NCBI GenBank assembly: GCA_963791625.1
Contig: CAWBTA010000015.1
Coordinates: 930,001 to 994,000 of the forward strand
Reading direction: 5' to 3'
DNA length: 64,000 bases
Source: JANMCE01 sp963791625
Lineage (GTDB): Bacteria > Actinomycetota > Acidimicrobiia > Acidimicrobiales > Ilumatobacteraceae
The notes beneath the pieces are model-generated. The model was not told where the DNA came from and did not search any database. It saw only the letters and a list, made by a program, of their open reading frames with translations. This document shows positions 34,876-43,597 of the stretch, piece after piece (the first letter of the stretch is position 1; the number at the start of each line of letters is the position of its first letter). A program made the position numbers and the translations under genes.

Positions 34876-35685
34876 GTGGCCATCCCGCTCGCATACGACG
34901 TGTTCGCGATCAAGTATGCCGAACGCGACGCTCGTCGACCCGACCACTTCATAGGTGGTGATCCGCACGACACACCCATGCCGATGGACTATTTCGTCTG
35001 GGCGATCGTGAGCGACGGTCAGACGTGGGTGGTTGACACCGGCTTCGGCCAGGAAGATGCCGATCGACGGCAGCGCCGATTGTTGCGAAGTGCAGCGGAA
35101 GGACTCGCGCTCATCGGCGTAGACGCGGCCACGGCACCGAGTGTGATCCTCACGCACCTTCACTACGACCATGTCGGTGGGTTCGATCAGTTTCCGAACG
35201 CGCGCTTCCATCTGCAGGATCGCGAGATGGCGTTCGCCACCGGACGTCACATGACCACGCATGCGCAGAGCCATTCGTTCACTGCTCGGCACGTGGCCGA
35301 AATGGTGACGGCGGTGCACGACGGGCGAGTCGGCTTTCACGACGGCGACGCGGAACTCGCTCCGGGGTTGTCGGTGCACTTGCTCGGTGGTCACACCGAC
35401 GGCCTGCAAGTCGTCCGCGTGCACACGCGTTCGGGTTGGTTGGTTCTGGCTTCTGATGCCACGCACTACTACGAGAACATGAGCGCAAGGCGACCGTTCC
35501 CGATCGTGTTCGATGTCGATGCGATGGTTGCGGGCTACGACCGCCTACTGCAACTCGCCGGACGCCACGGAACGATCGTTCCCGGGCATGATCCGATGGT
35601 GTTCGAACGCCACGCCGCACGCCGACCCGGCGCTCAGCGGCATCGTCGCCCGCCTGGGATGACCGGGCCTATGAGGCGTAGGTAA
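34876..35685 (+). CDS. Metallo-beta-lactamase-fold hydrolase (N-acyl homoserine lactonase-like), C-terminus probably frameshifted
   Basis: A 269-residue MBL-fold protein with two-zinc motif HLHYDH (His94, His96, Asp98, His99), GGHTDG, and SDATHYYENM, as in AiiA-like lactonases. The start is GTG. After GHDPMVFER the main frame becomes Arg-rich and unlike the family (RHAARRPGAQRH). The +1 frame instead gives ATPHADPALSGIVARLG and a stop at 35660-35662, a typical family end, so a small indel near 35605 is likely. It is divergent from the CMD gene. A lactone or thioester is a plausible substrate. Confidence 0.82.
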   Translation: MAIPLAYDVFAIKYAERDARRPDHFIGGDPHDTPMPMDYFVWAIVSDGQTWVVDTGFGQEDADRRQRRLLRSAAEGLALIGVDAATAPSVILTHLHYDHVGGFDQFPNARFHLQDREMAFATGRHMTTHAQSHSFTARHVAEMVTAVHDGRVGFHDGDAELAPGLSVHLLGGHTDGLQVVRVHTRSGWLVLASDATHYYENMSARRPFPIVFDVDAMVAGYDRLLQLAGRHGTIVPGHDPMVFERHAARRPGAQRHRRPPGMTGPMRRR

Positions 35686-36079
35686 CGAATTCGACCACGT
35701 TGCCGTCGGGGTCTTCCACCATCCCTATGGTTACGCCGGGCCGCACCTCACGAACCGGAGTCAAGATCTTCACGCCGGCGGCTTCACACTCGGCCATCAT
35801 CTCGCTGAGGTTGGAAGCGTGAATCGTGAGATAGCGGAAACCCGTCGCGGCACCAAGACCGCCGCCGGGGTTCGAGGCCTCGGGAACGTCGTCGAATCGC
35901 ACCAGTTTCACCAGGCTGTCGCCGCACCACAGCCGATGCATGACGCCCTTGCCGACCGGCATCGGAATAGTGGCGTCGAATCGCATACCCAAGAGGTCGC
36001 GGTAGAACGCGAGCGAGGTGTCGCTGTCACGGATCACGATTCCGATATCAACGGCACCCTTGGACAATTCGAGAGGCAT
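35669..36079 (-). CDS. Glyoxalase/VOC superfamily protein
   Basis: A 136-residue single VOC module: DIGIVIRDSDTSLAFYRDLL, a middle LVKLVRFDDVPEASNPGGG, and GMVEDPDGNVVEFVTY at the end, where the Glu is the usual metal ligand. It may be a lyase, isomerase or binding protein. ATG 36079 (MPLELSKGAVDIG) is chosen over a longer frame. It overlaps the convergent lactonase-like gene by 17 bp if that gene ends at 35685. Confidence 0.85.
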   Translation of the reverse strand: MPLELSKGAVDIGIVIRDSDTSLAFYRDLLGMRFDATIPMPVGKGVMHRLWCGDSLVKLVRFDDVPEASNPGGGLGAATGFRYLTIHASNLSEMMAECEAAGVKILTPVREVRPGVTIGMVEDPDGNVVEFVTYAS

Positions 36080-36237
36080 GGAACACGACCCTACCGGTCG
36101 CACAGAACGTTCGTGATCGGCTCTCGCTGTTGGGCATGGACAACGTCGAGGTAGTCGAGAAGGAGTCGCAACGCGAAGGTGGTCCAAGCCTCTCACGCGA
36201 CAGCGAGCAGGTCATGTGGATGGTCCGATGGGGTGGG

Positions 36238-36657
36238 TCAGGTTGCCGCCCCGTCAGTTCTGGTGAGGCGACGGTCGATCTCGTCGTTCATGATTCGACA
36301 TTCGTCGAGGGGATGATCGAAGCGGCAGAGCAACGCAGCGGCAAGGAGGTCCCTGGAGTGCTGGAGACCGGCGATCTCTTCGTCGAGGTGTACGAGGCGC
36401 TCGCGAGCGATCTGTTTCCACGAGTCGTTGTCGTCGGCATCGAGTACTCCCTGGATGTCGTCGAGCGAAAGGCCAGCGTCTTGCAGCATCTGCACGAACG
36501 CCACACGACGCACCGTCGACCGCCCGTAGCGGCGTTGCCCCGACACCCGCGCATCCGCTACCGCCAGTCGTCGGCGCTCGTAGTACCGCAGCGTCGACGT
36601 GGCAACACCGACCATCTCTGCGACCTGACCGATCGGGATCCCGTCATCTGGTTCCAT
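36238..36657 (-). CDS. MerR family transcriptional regulator
   Basis: A 139-residue MerR protein: IPIGQVAEMVGVATSTLRYY, RRYGRSTVRRVAFVQML and a coiled-coil dimer helix. Cysteines are few, so metal sensing is not obvious. ATG 36657 (MEPDDGIPIGQ) is the family-like start; the frame extends to 36720. It is divergent from the methyltransferase gene with the promoter and operator dyad between them, which is the standard MerR arrangement. Confidence 0.88.
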   Translation of the reverse strand: MEPDDGIPIGQVAEMVGVATSTLRYYERRRLAVADARVSGQRRYGRSTVRRVAFVQMLQDAGLSLDDIQGVLDADDNDSWKQIARERLVHLDEEIAGLQHSRDLLAAALLCRFDHPLDECRIMNDEIDRRLTRTDGAAT

Positions 36658-36671
36658 CCAGCAATAATGGC

Positions 36672-36705
36672 TTGACTTAAACCCAGGTTCAACCGCCAAG
36701 GTAGC
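36672..36705 (+). promoter_or_regulatory. MerR-type promoter with operator dyad
   Basis: TTGACT (36672-36677) as -35 is followed by the dyad TTAAACC-CA-GGTTCAA, placed in the spacer as MerR regulators require. A weak -10 follows (around AAGGTAGCA) with a long spacer of about 19 bp. It drives the methyltransferase gene at 36709. Confidence 0.55.
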
Positions 36706-36708
36706 AAC

Positions 36709-37383
36709 ATGGACACTCAATCAACGGACTCCACCCACCATGAAATCGGCGTCGACCCCGCACCGAATCACCACTCCACCCATCCTGGCTTCTCCGGTCC
36801 GAGCGGACTTCTCGCAGGCCTGTCGTTTCTCTTCGGACGTAACCGAGCGGCGCAGTTGGCGATCGAACTCTCCGAACTGCAAGCATGCGAACGACTCGTT
36901 GACATCGGATGCGGGCCCGGGATCGCCGTCAGCTACGCACGCGCAAAAGGTGCCGAGGTGATTGGTGTCGACCCTGCCCCGGTCATGTTGCGCCTTGCTC
37001 GTCTCCGATGGCGCGCCAAACCTGACGTGAGTTGGCGGATCGGTACCGCCGAGTCACTCCCCGTCGGCGACAACTGGGCACAGGTCGTGTGGTCGCTGGC
37101 CACAGTTCACCATTGGCACGACATCGACGCCGGCCTCGCTGAGGCACGGCGCGTTCTCGCACCCGCTGGCCGGCTCCTGGCCGTGGAACGTCGCATCCAC
37201 GACACCAACGCCGCCGGCACAGCCAGCCACGGCTGGACGCACGAGCAGGCCGAATCGTTCGCCGAACACTGCCGCCGCCACGGATTCGCCAATGTCGCCG
37301 TCGCACCGCACACCGGACAGAGCACGCTTCTGTCCGTCGTCGCTCACCTCCCACCAGACCGCGGGTCGAGTTCGGCGTCGTGA
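36709..37383 (+). CDS. SAM-dependent class I methyltransferase (MerR-controlled)
   Basis: A 224-residue Rossmann-fold methyltransferase: motif I LVDIGCGPGIAVSYA, EVIGVDPAP, motif II-like WSLATVHHWHD and VLAPAGRLLAVERR. This is the Methyltransf_11 type acting on small molecules. The start lies within the MerR-controlled promoter zone, so expression is probably induced by the MerR ligand. A resistance or detoxification methylation is a fair guess but unproven. Confidence 0.82.
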   Translation: MDTQSTDSTHHEIGVDPAPNHHSTHPGFSGPSGLLAGLSFLFGRNRAAQLAIELSELQACERLVDIGCGPGIAVSYARAKGAEVIGVDPAPVMLRLARLRWRAKPDVSWRIGTAESLPVGDNWAQVVWSLATVHHWHDIDAGLAEARRVLAPAGRLLAVERRIHDTNAAGTASHGWTHEQAESFAEHCRRHGFANVAVAPHTGQSTLLSVVAHLPPDRGSSSAS

Positions 37384-37529
37384 CGCAATCCTTGGCGCAC
37401 AGACAGAACGCGCGCATCGTGGCCATGAACACCGGCGGCACCACAGAATTCTCGTACACGATCGCCGTTCATATCGTGTCAGCGCGAGCCCACGTTGAGG
37501 ACTTCCACAGACGTCCGCAAATCAAAGCG

Positions 37530-37614
37530 CGGAACGGGAGAGATTTGAACTCTCGGTACCTCTCGGTACGTCCGCTTTCAAGGCGGGTGCATTCGGCCAC
37601 TCTGCCACCGTTCC
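37530..37614 (-). tRNA. tRNA-Ser (anticodon TGA)
   Basis: The acceptor stem is GGAACGG/CCGTTCC. The anticodon arm CCCGC-CTTGAAA-GCGGG-like has loop CTTGAAA, giving anticodon TGA (reads UCA). A long variable arm (TACCGAGAGGTA) and T arm GAGTTCAAATCTC follow. The length is 85 nt with discriminator G; CCA is not encoded, unlike the other serine tRNA in this window. Confidence 0.94.
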
Positions 37615-37637
37615 GTCGACCATCTTAGGCACACCCG

Positions 37638-37738
37638 CCCTCCAACTCGGCCAGAGTTACCCCCCAACCTCGGCCTGAACGTGCCGCTGGAAGCAAAACA
37701 GGGTCGGGTTGGAGGGTAAAGGGCGGCGAGTTGGAGGG
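37638..37738. repeat. Nested inverted repeats between tRNA-Ser and pheA
   Basis: The outer arms CCCTCCAACTCG (37638-37649) and CGAGTTGGAGGG (37727-37738) are perfect complements. Inside them are near-complementary GTTACCCCCCAACC (37656-37669) and GGTTGGAGGGTAA (37707-37719). The four arms are variants of one 13-mer. The element begins right after the pheA stop and could act as a terminator for pheA, but there is no T-tract. Confidence 0.6.
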
Positions 37739-38686
37739 TTACGGCGTGATGCGGCGGCGGAGGTCGTTGATCCAGTCATCGGCGCGTTGCCAGGTGGCAT
37801 CGGCGTGGGCGCGGATGTCGTGAGCGTCTCGGCCGGCAGCGGGGTAGGAGCCGAGGAACTTCACTCCGCCCTGTTTGGCGTGCAGATCACGTAACGCGTC
37901 GGCCAGCACTTCATCTTCGATGTGGCCTTCGGCGTCAATGACAAAACAGTAGTCACCGAGCCCGCCGGCCTTGGTGGGGCGGCTCTCCAACTTGTTCAGG
38001 TTGATACGGCGAGCGGCGAACTCGGCCAGGATGGAAATGAGCGAACCGGGCTCATCGGCGCGCTGGTACACAACGATGGACGTCTTGTCGTGACCGGTTG
38101 CGCGCGGAATGCCCGAACGGGCAACGACCACGAAACGCGTCTGATTTCCTGGATGGTCGGCGATGTTGCCGGCCACGACGTCGAGGCCGTACATCGCAGC
38201 AGAAACGCGGGGTGCAATGGCAGCCACGCCCACCAGCTTTTCTTCGGCAATCGTTTGCGCGGCACCTGCGGTGGAGTCGGCGGCGCGACGGTCGGCCAAC
38301 GGCAGATTCGTCTTCACCCACTCGTGGCACTGGGCGGTGGCGACCAAAATCGACAGCACGACCTTCACGTCTTCCAGCTTCGTGCCGGGCAAGGCAAGCA
38401 AACAGTGCTCGATGTCGAGCACGACTTCGCGCTGGATGAGGAGGTCGTGGTTGAACACCAGCTCGTCCTGGGAGATATTGACGGTGCCCTCTATTGAGTT
38501 CTCGATGGCGATGAAGCCCAGATCAACCTCACCCGCTTCCACCGCCGACAGCACATCGGGCATGGAGCGCATCGGCATCAGGACACCGGCCGCAAGGTCG
38601 GGCTGGCTCAAGAGGGCCTGCTCGGTAAAGGTGCCACGCGGTCCGAGGAAACCGATCCGGCGCTGGGTCACATCAACAGTTGGCAC
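37739..38686 (-). CDS. pheA: Prephenate dehydratase
   Basis: A 315-residue protein. It catalyses prephenate to phenylpyruvate in phenylalanine biosynthesis, in the cytoplasm. A PDT domain (RIGFLGPRGTFTEQALL, FIAIENSIEGTV, and the catalytic TRF in GNQTRFVVV) is followed by an ACT regulatory domain with the phenylalanine-binding NKLESRP motif, so feedback inhibition by Phe is expected. The full length is typical of monofunctional actinobacterial PheA. It is a single-gene unit; the ATG at 38686 is followed by MPTVDVTQRRIGFLG. It is divergent from larB. Confidence 0.95.
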   Translation of the reverse strand: MPTVDVTQRRIGFLGPRGTFTEQALLSQPDLAAGVLMPMRSMPDVLSAVEAGEVDLGFIAIENSIEGTVNISQDELVFNHDLLIQREVVLDIEHCLLALPGTKLEDVKVVLSILVATAQCHEWVKTNLPLADRRAADSTAGAAQTIAEEKLVGVAAIAPRVSAAMYGLDVVAGNIADHPGNQTRFVVVARSGIPRATGHDKTSIVVYQRADEPGSLISILAEFAARRINLNKLESRPTKAGGLGDYCFVIDAEGHIEDEVLADALRDLHAKQGGVKFLGSYPAAGRDAHDIRAHADATWQRADDWINDLRRRITP

Positions 38687-38752
38687 GACGGAAAGGTTAG
38701 GTCACCAAGGCTGAATGTGGCCCCGAGTTGTCCCACCCGCCACACTGGAGCG

Positions 38753-39502
38753 GTGGACGTCGACGATCTCGCCCGCATCATGGCGGCTGTTGCGAACGGT
38801 TCTGTCGCGCCCGATGACGCTGTGGCGCTGCTGCGCAGGCTGCCGTTTGCCGACCTGGGTTACGCACGCGTCGACCACCACCGTGCGCTGCGCCAGGGTC
38901 AGCCCGAAGCCGTGTACGGGCCGGGCAAGACACCCGAGCAGGTCGTTGGCATCGTCGCGAACTGCTCGCCAACGGCAGCGGGCCCGGTCATTGTCACCCG
39001 CACGACCGATGATCAGGCCAAAGCCGCCCTGGCCGAACATTCCGACGGCCAACTGCTCGGAGCCACCCTGGTCTGGCGGGCGACACCCGCCAGCCACACG
39101 CAGCAGATCATGATTGCTGCCGCAGGCACGGCCGACCTCAGCGTGGCCGATGAGTGCGCCACCATCCTCACCGCCTACGGCTACACGCCGACGCGACTGA
39201 CCGACGTTGGTGTCGCCGGCCTTCATCGCCTCCTCCCCCACGTCGACACCCTCGCGGCCGCCGACGCGATCGTTGCGGTCGCAGGTATGGAAGGTGCGCT
39301 CGCCAGTGTGATCGGTGGTCTCACCGCCGCGCCGGTCATCGCAGTGCCCACCAGCGTTGGTTACGGATCATCGTTCGACGGCGTCACGGCACTGCTTGCG
39401 ATGCTGTCGAGCTGTGCGAGTGGCGTCACCGTCGTTGGCATCGACAATGGCTTCGGCGCGGCCTGCGCGGTCGCACGCCTCTTCAGCGGGCGCACCGCAT
39501 GA
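38753..39502 (+). CDS. larB: Nickel-pincer cofactor biosynthesis protein LarB
   Basis: A 249-residue protein. LarB carboxylates and hydrolyses nicotinic acid adenine dinucleotide as the first step to the nickel-pincer nucleotide used by lactate racemase and relatives. It has a PurE-like core: DLGYARVDHHRALRQGQPE, VYGPGKTPEQVVGIV, TAGTADLSVADECA and VAGMEGALASVIGGL, all conserved in LarB. GTG 38753 (VDVDDLARIM) is preferred; the frame is open to 38717. The stop overlaps larC (ATGA). LarE and LarA are not in the window. Confidence 0.92.
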   Translation: MDVDDLARIMAAVANGSVAPDDAVALLRRLPFADLGYARVDHHRALRQGQPEAVYGPGKTPEQVVGIVANCSPTAAGPVIVTRTTDDQAKAALAEHSDGQLLGATLVWRATPASHTQQIMIAAAGTADLSVADECATILTAYGYTPTRLTDVGVAGLHRLLPHVDTLAAADAIVAVAGMEGALASVIGGLTAAPVIAVPTSVGYGSSFDGVTALLAMLSSCASGVTVVGIDNGFGAACAVARLFSGRTA

Positions 39503-40665
39503 CGACTGTGGCGTGGTTCCACTGTTTCTCGGGTGTGGCCGGTGACATGGCACTCGGCGCCCTCCTCGACGCCGGTGCCGACATCGATGCCGTCAACGCT
39601 TCGCTCAGGCATCTCCCCATCGCCGGGTGGTCACTTGGCGAAGGAACGTACGCAACGCAACGGCATTGGTGCCACGAGAGCATTGGTGGAGGTAGAGGAC
39701 ACCACCCACGAGCGCTCGTTCGCCGACATCCGCACCCTCCTCGCCGACGCCCAACTGCCCCCCGCGTCCACGCCCGAGCCCTCGCCGCCTTCACCGCGCT
39801 GGCCGAGGTGGAGGCCGCCATTCACAACACGTCGGTGGACGATATCCACTTCCACGAGGTCGGCAGTTTGGACGCAATCGTGGACGTCATCGGGGTTTGC
39901 GCCGCCTTGGAAGACTTGGGTGTGGACGCTGTGTATTGTTCGCCTATCGCGCAGGGCCTTGGCACGGTGCGGGCTGACCACGGCATCCTCCCCAACCCGG
40001 TGCCGGCGGTTGTCGGCCTGCTTGCCCGAGCGAACGCACCCACTTATGGCCTGGAGCTTCCTATGGAACTCACCACCCCAACCGGCGCGGCGCTCATGAC
40101 AACTCTGGCCGCCGCGTTCGGCCCGATCCCGTCCATGACCGTCCAGCACATCGGCTACGGCGCAGGCGGCCGCACCATGGCAGAGCGACCCAACCTCGTG
40201 CAAGTGATCATCGGGCAGAAGGCTCCGGCGAATAACTCGGGTGTAGCCGCGGTGGAGCTGGCCGCCAATGTCGATGACGTAACGGGCGAAGTACTTGCAT
40301 ATGCAATTACATCGCTGCTTGAAGCCGGAGCGCACGATGCATGGGCTACACCGATCGTGATGAAGAAGGGCCGCCCCGCGCACACGTTGCACGCGCTCTG
40401 TGATCCCGCAAAGGCAGCCGAGATTCGTGAGGTGCTGATCAGGGAATCCGGCACGCTCGGGGTACGGGCAACGACTGCCGAACGGTGGCCGCAGGAGCGC
40501 GAAGAGGGCACGGTTGCCGTTGACGGCCACGTCATCCGCATCAAGCGCAGCGCCAACCGCGTCAAAGTCGAGCAAGACGACGCCTTGGCGGCGGCGGTAG
40601 CTACGGGGAGATCCTTGAGGGATGTCCTATCCGAGGCGGAAGTAGCCGGACGAGCACCAAGGTGA
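39499..40665 (+). pseudogene. larC: Nickel-pincer cofactor biosynthesis protein LarC, with two compensating frameshifts
   Basis: LarC inserts nickel into the pincer precursor in a CTP-dependent cyclometallation. The chain starts MTTVAWFHCFSGVAGDMALG and ends normally (…LRDVLSEAEVAGRAPR), and the middle and end are LarC-like (DDIHFHEVGSLDAIVDVIG, ELTTPTGAALM, NVDDVTGEVLAYAI). Between about 39640 and 39765 the correct residues (GATRALVEVEDTTHERSFAD, IRTLLADAQLP) are in the next frame, then the original frame resumes at RVHARALAAF. The second break falls on a CCCCCC run. Two offsetting indels so close together suggest assembly errors; if real, about 40 residues are scrambled. It overlaps larB by 4 bp. 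Confidence 0.85.
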
Positions 40666-40711
40666 GTCAGAGACGTATCCACCAGAATCGGGCCCTCACG
40701 GGAGGTGTCTG

Positions 40712-42138
40712 TTGACGGCATTCGATGCGGTCATCGTTGGCGCGGGTCCAAACGGCCTCACGGCGCGGCGCACGCCTCGCAACCCTGGGCTGGTCGGTCT
40801 GCGTGCTGGAGGCGGCCGACACCATCGGCGGAGGATGCCGCACGACGGAACTCGACGTGCCCGGCGTGCGACACGACATCTGCGCAGCCGCTCATCCACT
40901 CGGCATCGCGTCGCCCGCATTCGCTGCGTTGCAGCTTGAGCGCTACGGCGTCACGTGGCGGCACAGCGAAACGGTGGCTGCCCACCCGCTCGACCATGGT
41001 GACGCGGCCATTCTGTATCGCGACCTGGCCACCACAACGGCTCAGTTCGACAACGATCGTTGGGCAACGCTCTTCGGTCCGCTGCTCGAACGCTGGCCCA
41101 AGGTGGTCACTACCCTGCTCAGTCCGCTGCTGCAGTTCCCTCGCCACCCCGTCACCTTGGCCCGACTCGCGCCAAGCGCGCTCCCGGCCAAACAGGTCGG
41201 AAAGTGGCTGAACGACGAGCGGGCCGCAGCACTGTTCGCCGGCATGGCCGGACACGCCATCCAACCCCTCGACCGGCCGCTGACCACCGGCGTCGGCCTG
41301 TTCCTCGGAGCCGCTGGACACCGGGTCGGTTGGCCGGTCGCCGAGGGCGGTTCGCAAACAATCATGAACGCCCTGGCCCAGGTGATCGTCGAACACGGCG
41401 GTGTCATCCGCACGGACCATCCGGTGCGGTCCCGCCTCGACCTTCCCACCTCGAAGGCCACGCTGCTCGACACCAATCCTGGACAGTTCGCCACTATCAC
41501 CGGGTACTCGGGTCGGGCCTACCGCAACTTCAAGCACGGACCCGGCAGCTGCAAGGTTGACTACGTGTTGAGCGCACCGATGCCCTGGACGAACCCCTCG
41601 GTCGGCACCGCAGCCACCGTCCACCTCGGCGGCACGATGACCGAGATACTCACGGCCCAACGGCAGGTGGCAGCCGGCCATGAAGCCGATCGGCCCTATG
41701 TGTTGGTCACGCAACCCGCCGTCGCCGACCCGACCAGGCGAACGGGTGCGGGCGAGCCGCTGTGGGCCGTATTGCCACGTGCCGAACGGCTCGACGGTCG
41801 ACGCGAGCGCCGCCATCGAGACCCAGTTCGATCGGTTTGCTCCCGGCTGGCGGGACATCGTTCGGGCCAAGAAGGTAATCACGGCATCGGGCTTTGCCAC
41901 GTACAACCAGAATTACGTCGGGGGTGACGTTGCCGGGGGCAGCCTCGCCGGGTTGCGATCGATCGCTCGACCGAGCATCACCTTTTCTCCCTACCGGACA
42001 CCCGTCGAAGGGTTCTGGCTCTGCTCGTCCTCAACACCGCCCGGCGCCGGCGTGCACGGCATGTCCGGTTGGCACGCCGTGACCGACATCCTTGCCGCCG
42101 CCAGGCACCACCGGAGCGGGTCCCTCAAGATCGAGTGA
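40712..42138 (+). pseudogene. FAD-dependent phytoene-desaturase-like oxidoreductase, with two frameshifts
   Basis: Three frames together encode one NAD(P)/FAD-dependent protein of about 475 residues. TTG 40712 follows a strong GGGAGGTG ribosome binding site and opens with the FAD dinucleotide motif AFDAVIVGAGPNGLTA. Near 40763 the frame shifts to ARLATLGWSVCVLEAADTIG (40725-41927 frame). Near 41770 it shifts again to CHVPNGSTVDASAAIETQFD, reaching 42138 with FATYNQNYVGGDVAGG and GVHGMSGWHAVTD. All pieces match CrtI-like FAD oxidoreductases, so indels in the assembly are likelier than decay. The substrate is unknown; no carotenoid genes are nearby. It follows larC by 46 bp and overlaps the convergent phosphodiesterase gene by 14 bp. 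Confidence 0.8.
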
Positions 42139-42841
42139 TGGGCTGCCAGGTGAAGGTTCCGTCGGCGTTCAACTCGTAGAGATTGGCACCGACCAAACCG
42201 GCCTTGGCCTCGACCCACGTGCTGCCTGCGTGCGCGATTGCATACCAGGCTGACGGACAGCCGATGTACGACGCATGATCAATCTGCACGGCGAACGCTT
42301 GATGTAGGTGACCGCTCACCACAGCCTTGACGTTGCGATGCTCCGTAACGAGCCGCACCATGTCGCTGGCACCGTCGAGCTGGAACCAACGGTGGGTACT
42401 GAGCGTGATAGGTGGATGATGCATAGCGATCAACGTCGGTCGACCTTCGGTCTGCGCTAGCTGTTCTGCCAGCATCTCAATGTCGACCCGGCCATGTTCC
42501 GTTTCCGGGATGACCGTATTGACGACCACGATGTCCCACCCCGGCACGGTCACGCTATTGCCGCCAAAGACCTGCTCCACCTGAGCCGTGACGTCATGAT
42601 TTCCCGGCGTGGCAATGATGGGAACACCAAGCAGCTCAACGATCGTTCGGACTCGGCTCGTCGCTTCGAACGACGCGTCATCGGCGATATCACCGGTCAA
42701 CAGCACCGCGTCGGGCGAGTGGGCTCGTAGCGCGTCAACCGTTCGTTCGAGACAGGCGTCGGGGCCCAGAAAATCAGCGAGGTCGGCGGGCTGCTGGCGC
42801 AGATGAGTATCGCTGATCTGCGCAATCCGGAAGGAGCTCAT
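42125..42841 (-). CDS. Class III cyclic nucleotide phosphodiesterase-like metallophosphoesterase (CpdA-like)
   Basis: A 238-residue protein with all class III motifs: IAQISDTHLR, LLTGDIADD, TPGNHD, AMHHPP and SGHLHQ. This set is typical of CpdA/Rv0805 enzymes that hydrolyse 3',5'-cAMP and related phosphodiesters with two metals. It may set cAMP level, or act on other nucleotides. The ATG at 42841 is clear. It is transcribed leftward after the thioredoxin gene with only 9 bp between, so it may be the third gene of the dsbB-thioredoxin unit. Confidence 0.85.
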   Translation of the reverse strand: MSSFRIAQISDTHLRQQPADLADFLGPDACLERTVDALRAHSPDAVLLTGDIADDASFEATSRVRTIVELLGVPIIATPGNHDVTAQVEQVFGGNSVTVPGWDIVVVNTVIPETEHGRVDIEMLAEQLAQTEGRPTLIAMHHPPITLSTHRWFQLDGASDMVRLVTEHRNVKAVVSGHLHQAFAVQIDHASYIGCPSAWYAIAHAGSTWVEAKAGLVGANLYELNADGTFTWQPITRS

Positions 42842-42850
42842 GGGAAGAAC

Positions 42851-43597
42851 TCAGACCGCGATCTTGGCGATGAGTGCCTGGATCTCTGCGAGTTCCTTCT
42901 CACCACTGTCGCGAGCGACAACCTTGCCCGCACCGTCCACCAGGGCAAAGAACGGAAACCCGGTCAGGCCATAGGCGAGGGCTGCTTGAGATTTCGTGTC
43001 GTCCGCCACGATCGCTCCCGGCCAGTTCTCTTTCACTAGCCACGCCGACGGCGGAAAGTTGTTCTGGTCCGACTTCACACCCGTTGAGACCGCGACCACT
43101 TCAATTGATTTCGGGATGGACCCGTCGTTCGCCCACTTCACAATGCGGGGCACTTCACGCTGACAGTGTGGGCACCAGTGCGCCACGAACAGAACCAGCT
43201 TCGCCTTGCCGTCGCCCGGCTTGATACTGACGGCCTTTCCCGTGAAGTCGTGACCATCGATCGTCGGCGCCGTGGCACCAACCGCCGGATCTGGCCCCTT
43301 CTCAGGAAGTGGTACGAGCGCATTGCCCACGATGGTGACGGGCTGGTTCTCCGCCGGTCCGGCCGACGCCGCAGCTGAGCCCGCAACGGTGGTCGCCCCC
43401 GTCTTGCCCGGAACGCTGGTGGCTACCGTGGTGACCTTCTTGTCGTTCTTATTGCTCGTAATGAACGTCAACGCCAGCGCGCCCAGCAGAACCGCTGCGC
43501 CGATCGCAAGGATCTTACCGGTGCCCGATTTCTTGGGCGCGACGTTCGCCTCGTTGGAGGGCGGTAGGGGTGGCGGGGGCAAGGGTTGGGAATTCAT
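42851..43597 (-). CDS. Membrane-anchored thioredoxin-like (TlpA/DsbE-type) protein
   Basis: A 248-residue protein with a cytoplasmic Pro-rich tail, one helix (about 29-46, ILAIGAAVLLGALALTFI), a Thr/Ala/Gly linker, and an extracytoplasmic thioredoxin fold with active site WCPHC (Cys142, Cys145) and a cis-Pro in GFPFF. It exchanges disulfides in exported proteins. The ATG overlaps the dsbB-like stop (4 bp), which makes the neighbouring DsbB-like protein its likely redox partner. The WCPHC sequence, like DsbA-type centres, favours an oxidising role. Confidence 0.88.
   Translation of the reverse strand: MNSQPLPPPPLPPSNEANVAPKKSGTGKILAIGAAVLLGALALTFITSNKNDKKVTTVATSVPGKTGATTVAGSAAASAGPAENQPVTIVGNALVPLPEKGPDPAVGATAPTIDGHDFTGKAVSIKPGDGKAKLVLFVAHWCPHCQREVPRIVKWANDGSIPKSIEVVAVSTGVKSDQNNFPPSAWLVKENWPGAIVADDTKSQAALAYGLTGFPFFALVDGAGKVVARDSGEKELAEIQALIAKIAV

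Noticed and set aside
39631..40575. Minus-strand frame of about 314 codons over larC
   Set aside because: Antisense to conserved LarC sequence, no motif of its own.
40758..41906. Minus-strand frame of about 380 codons over the FAD oxidoreductase
   Set aside because: The plus strand carries family motifs in all three broken pieces; the antisense product has none.
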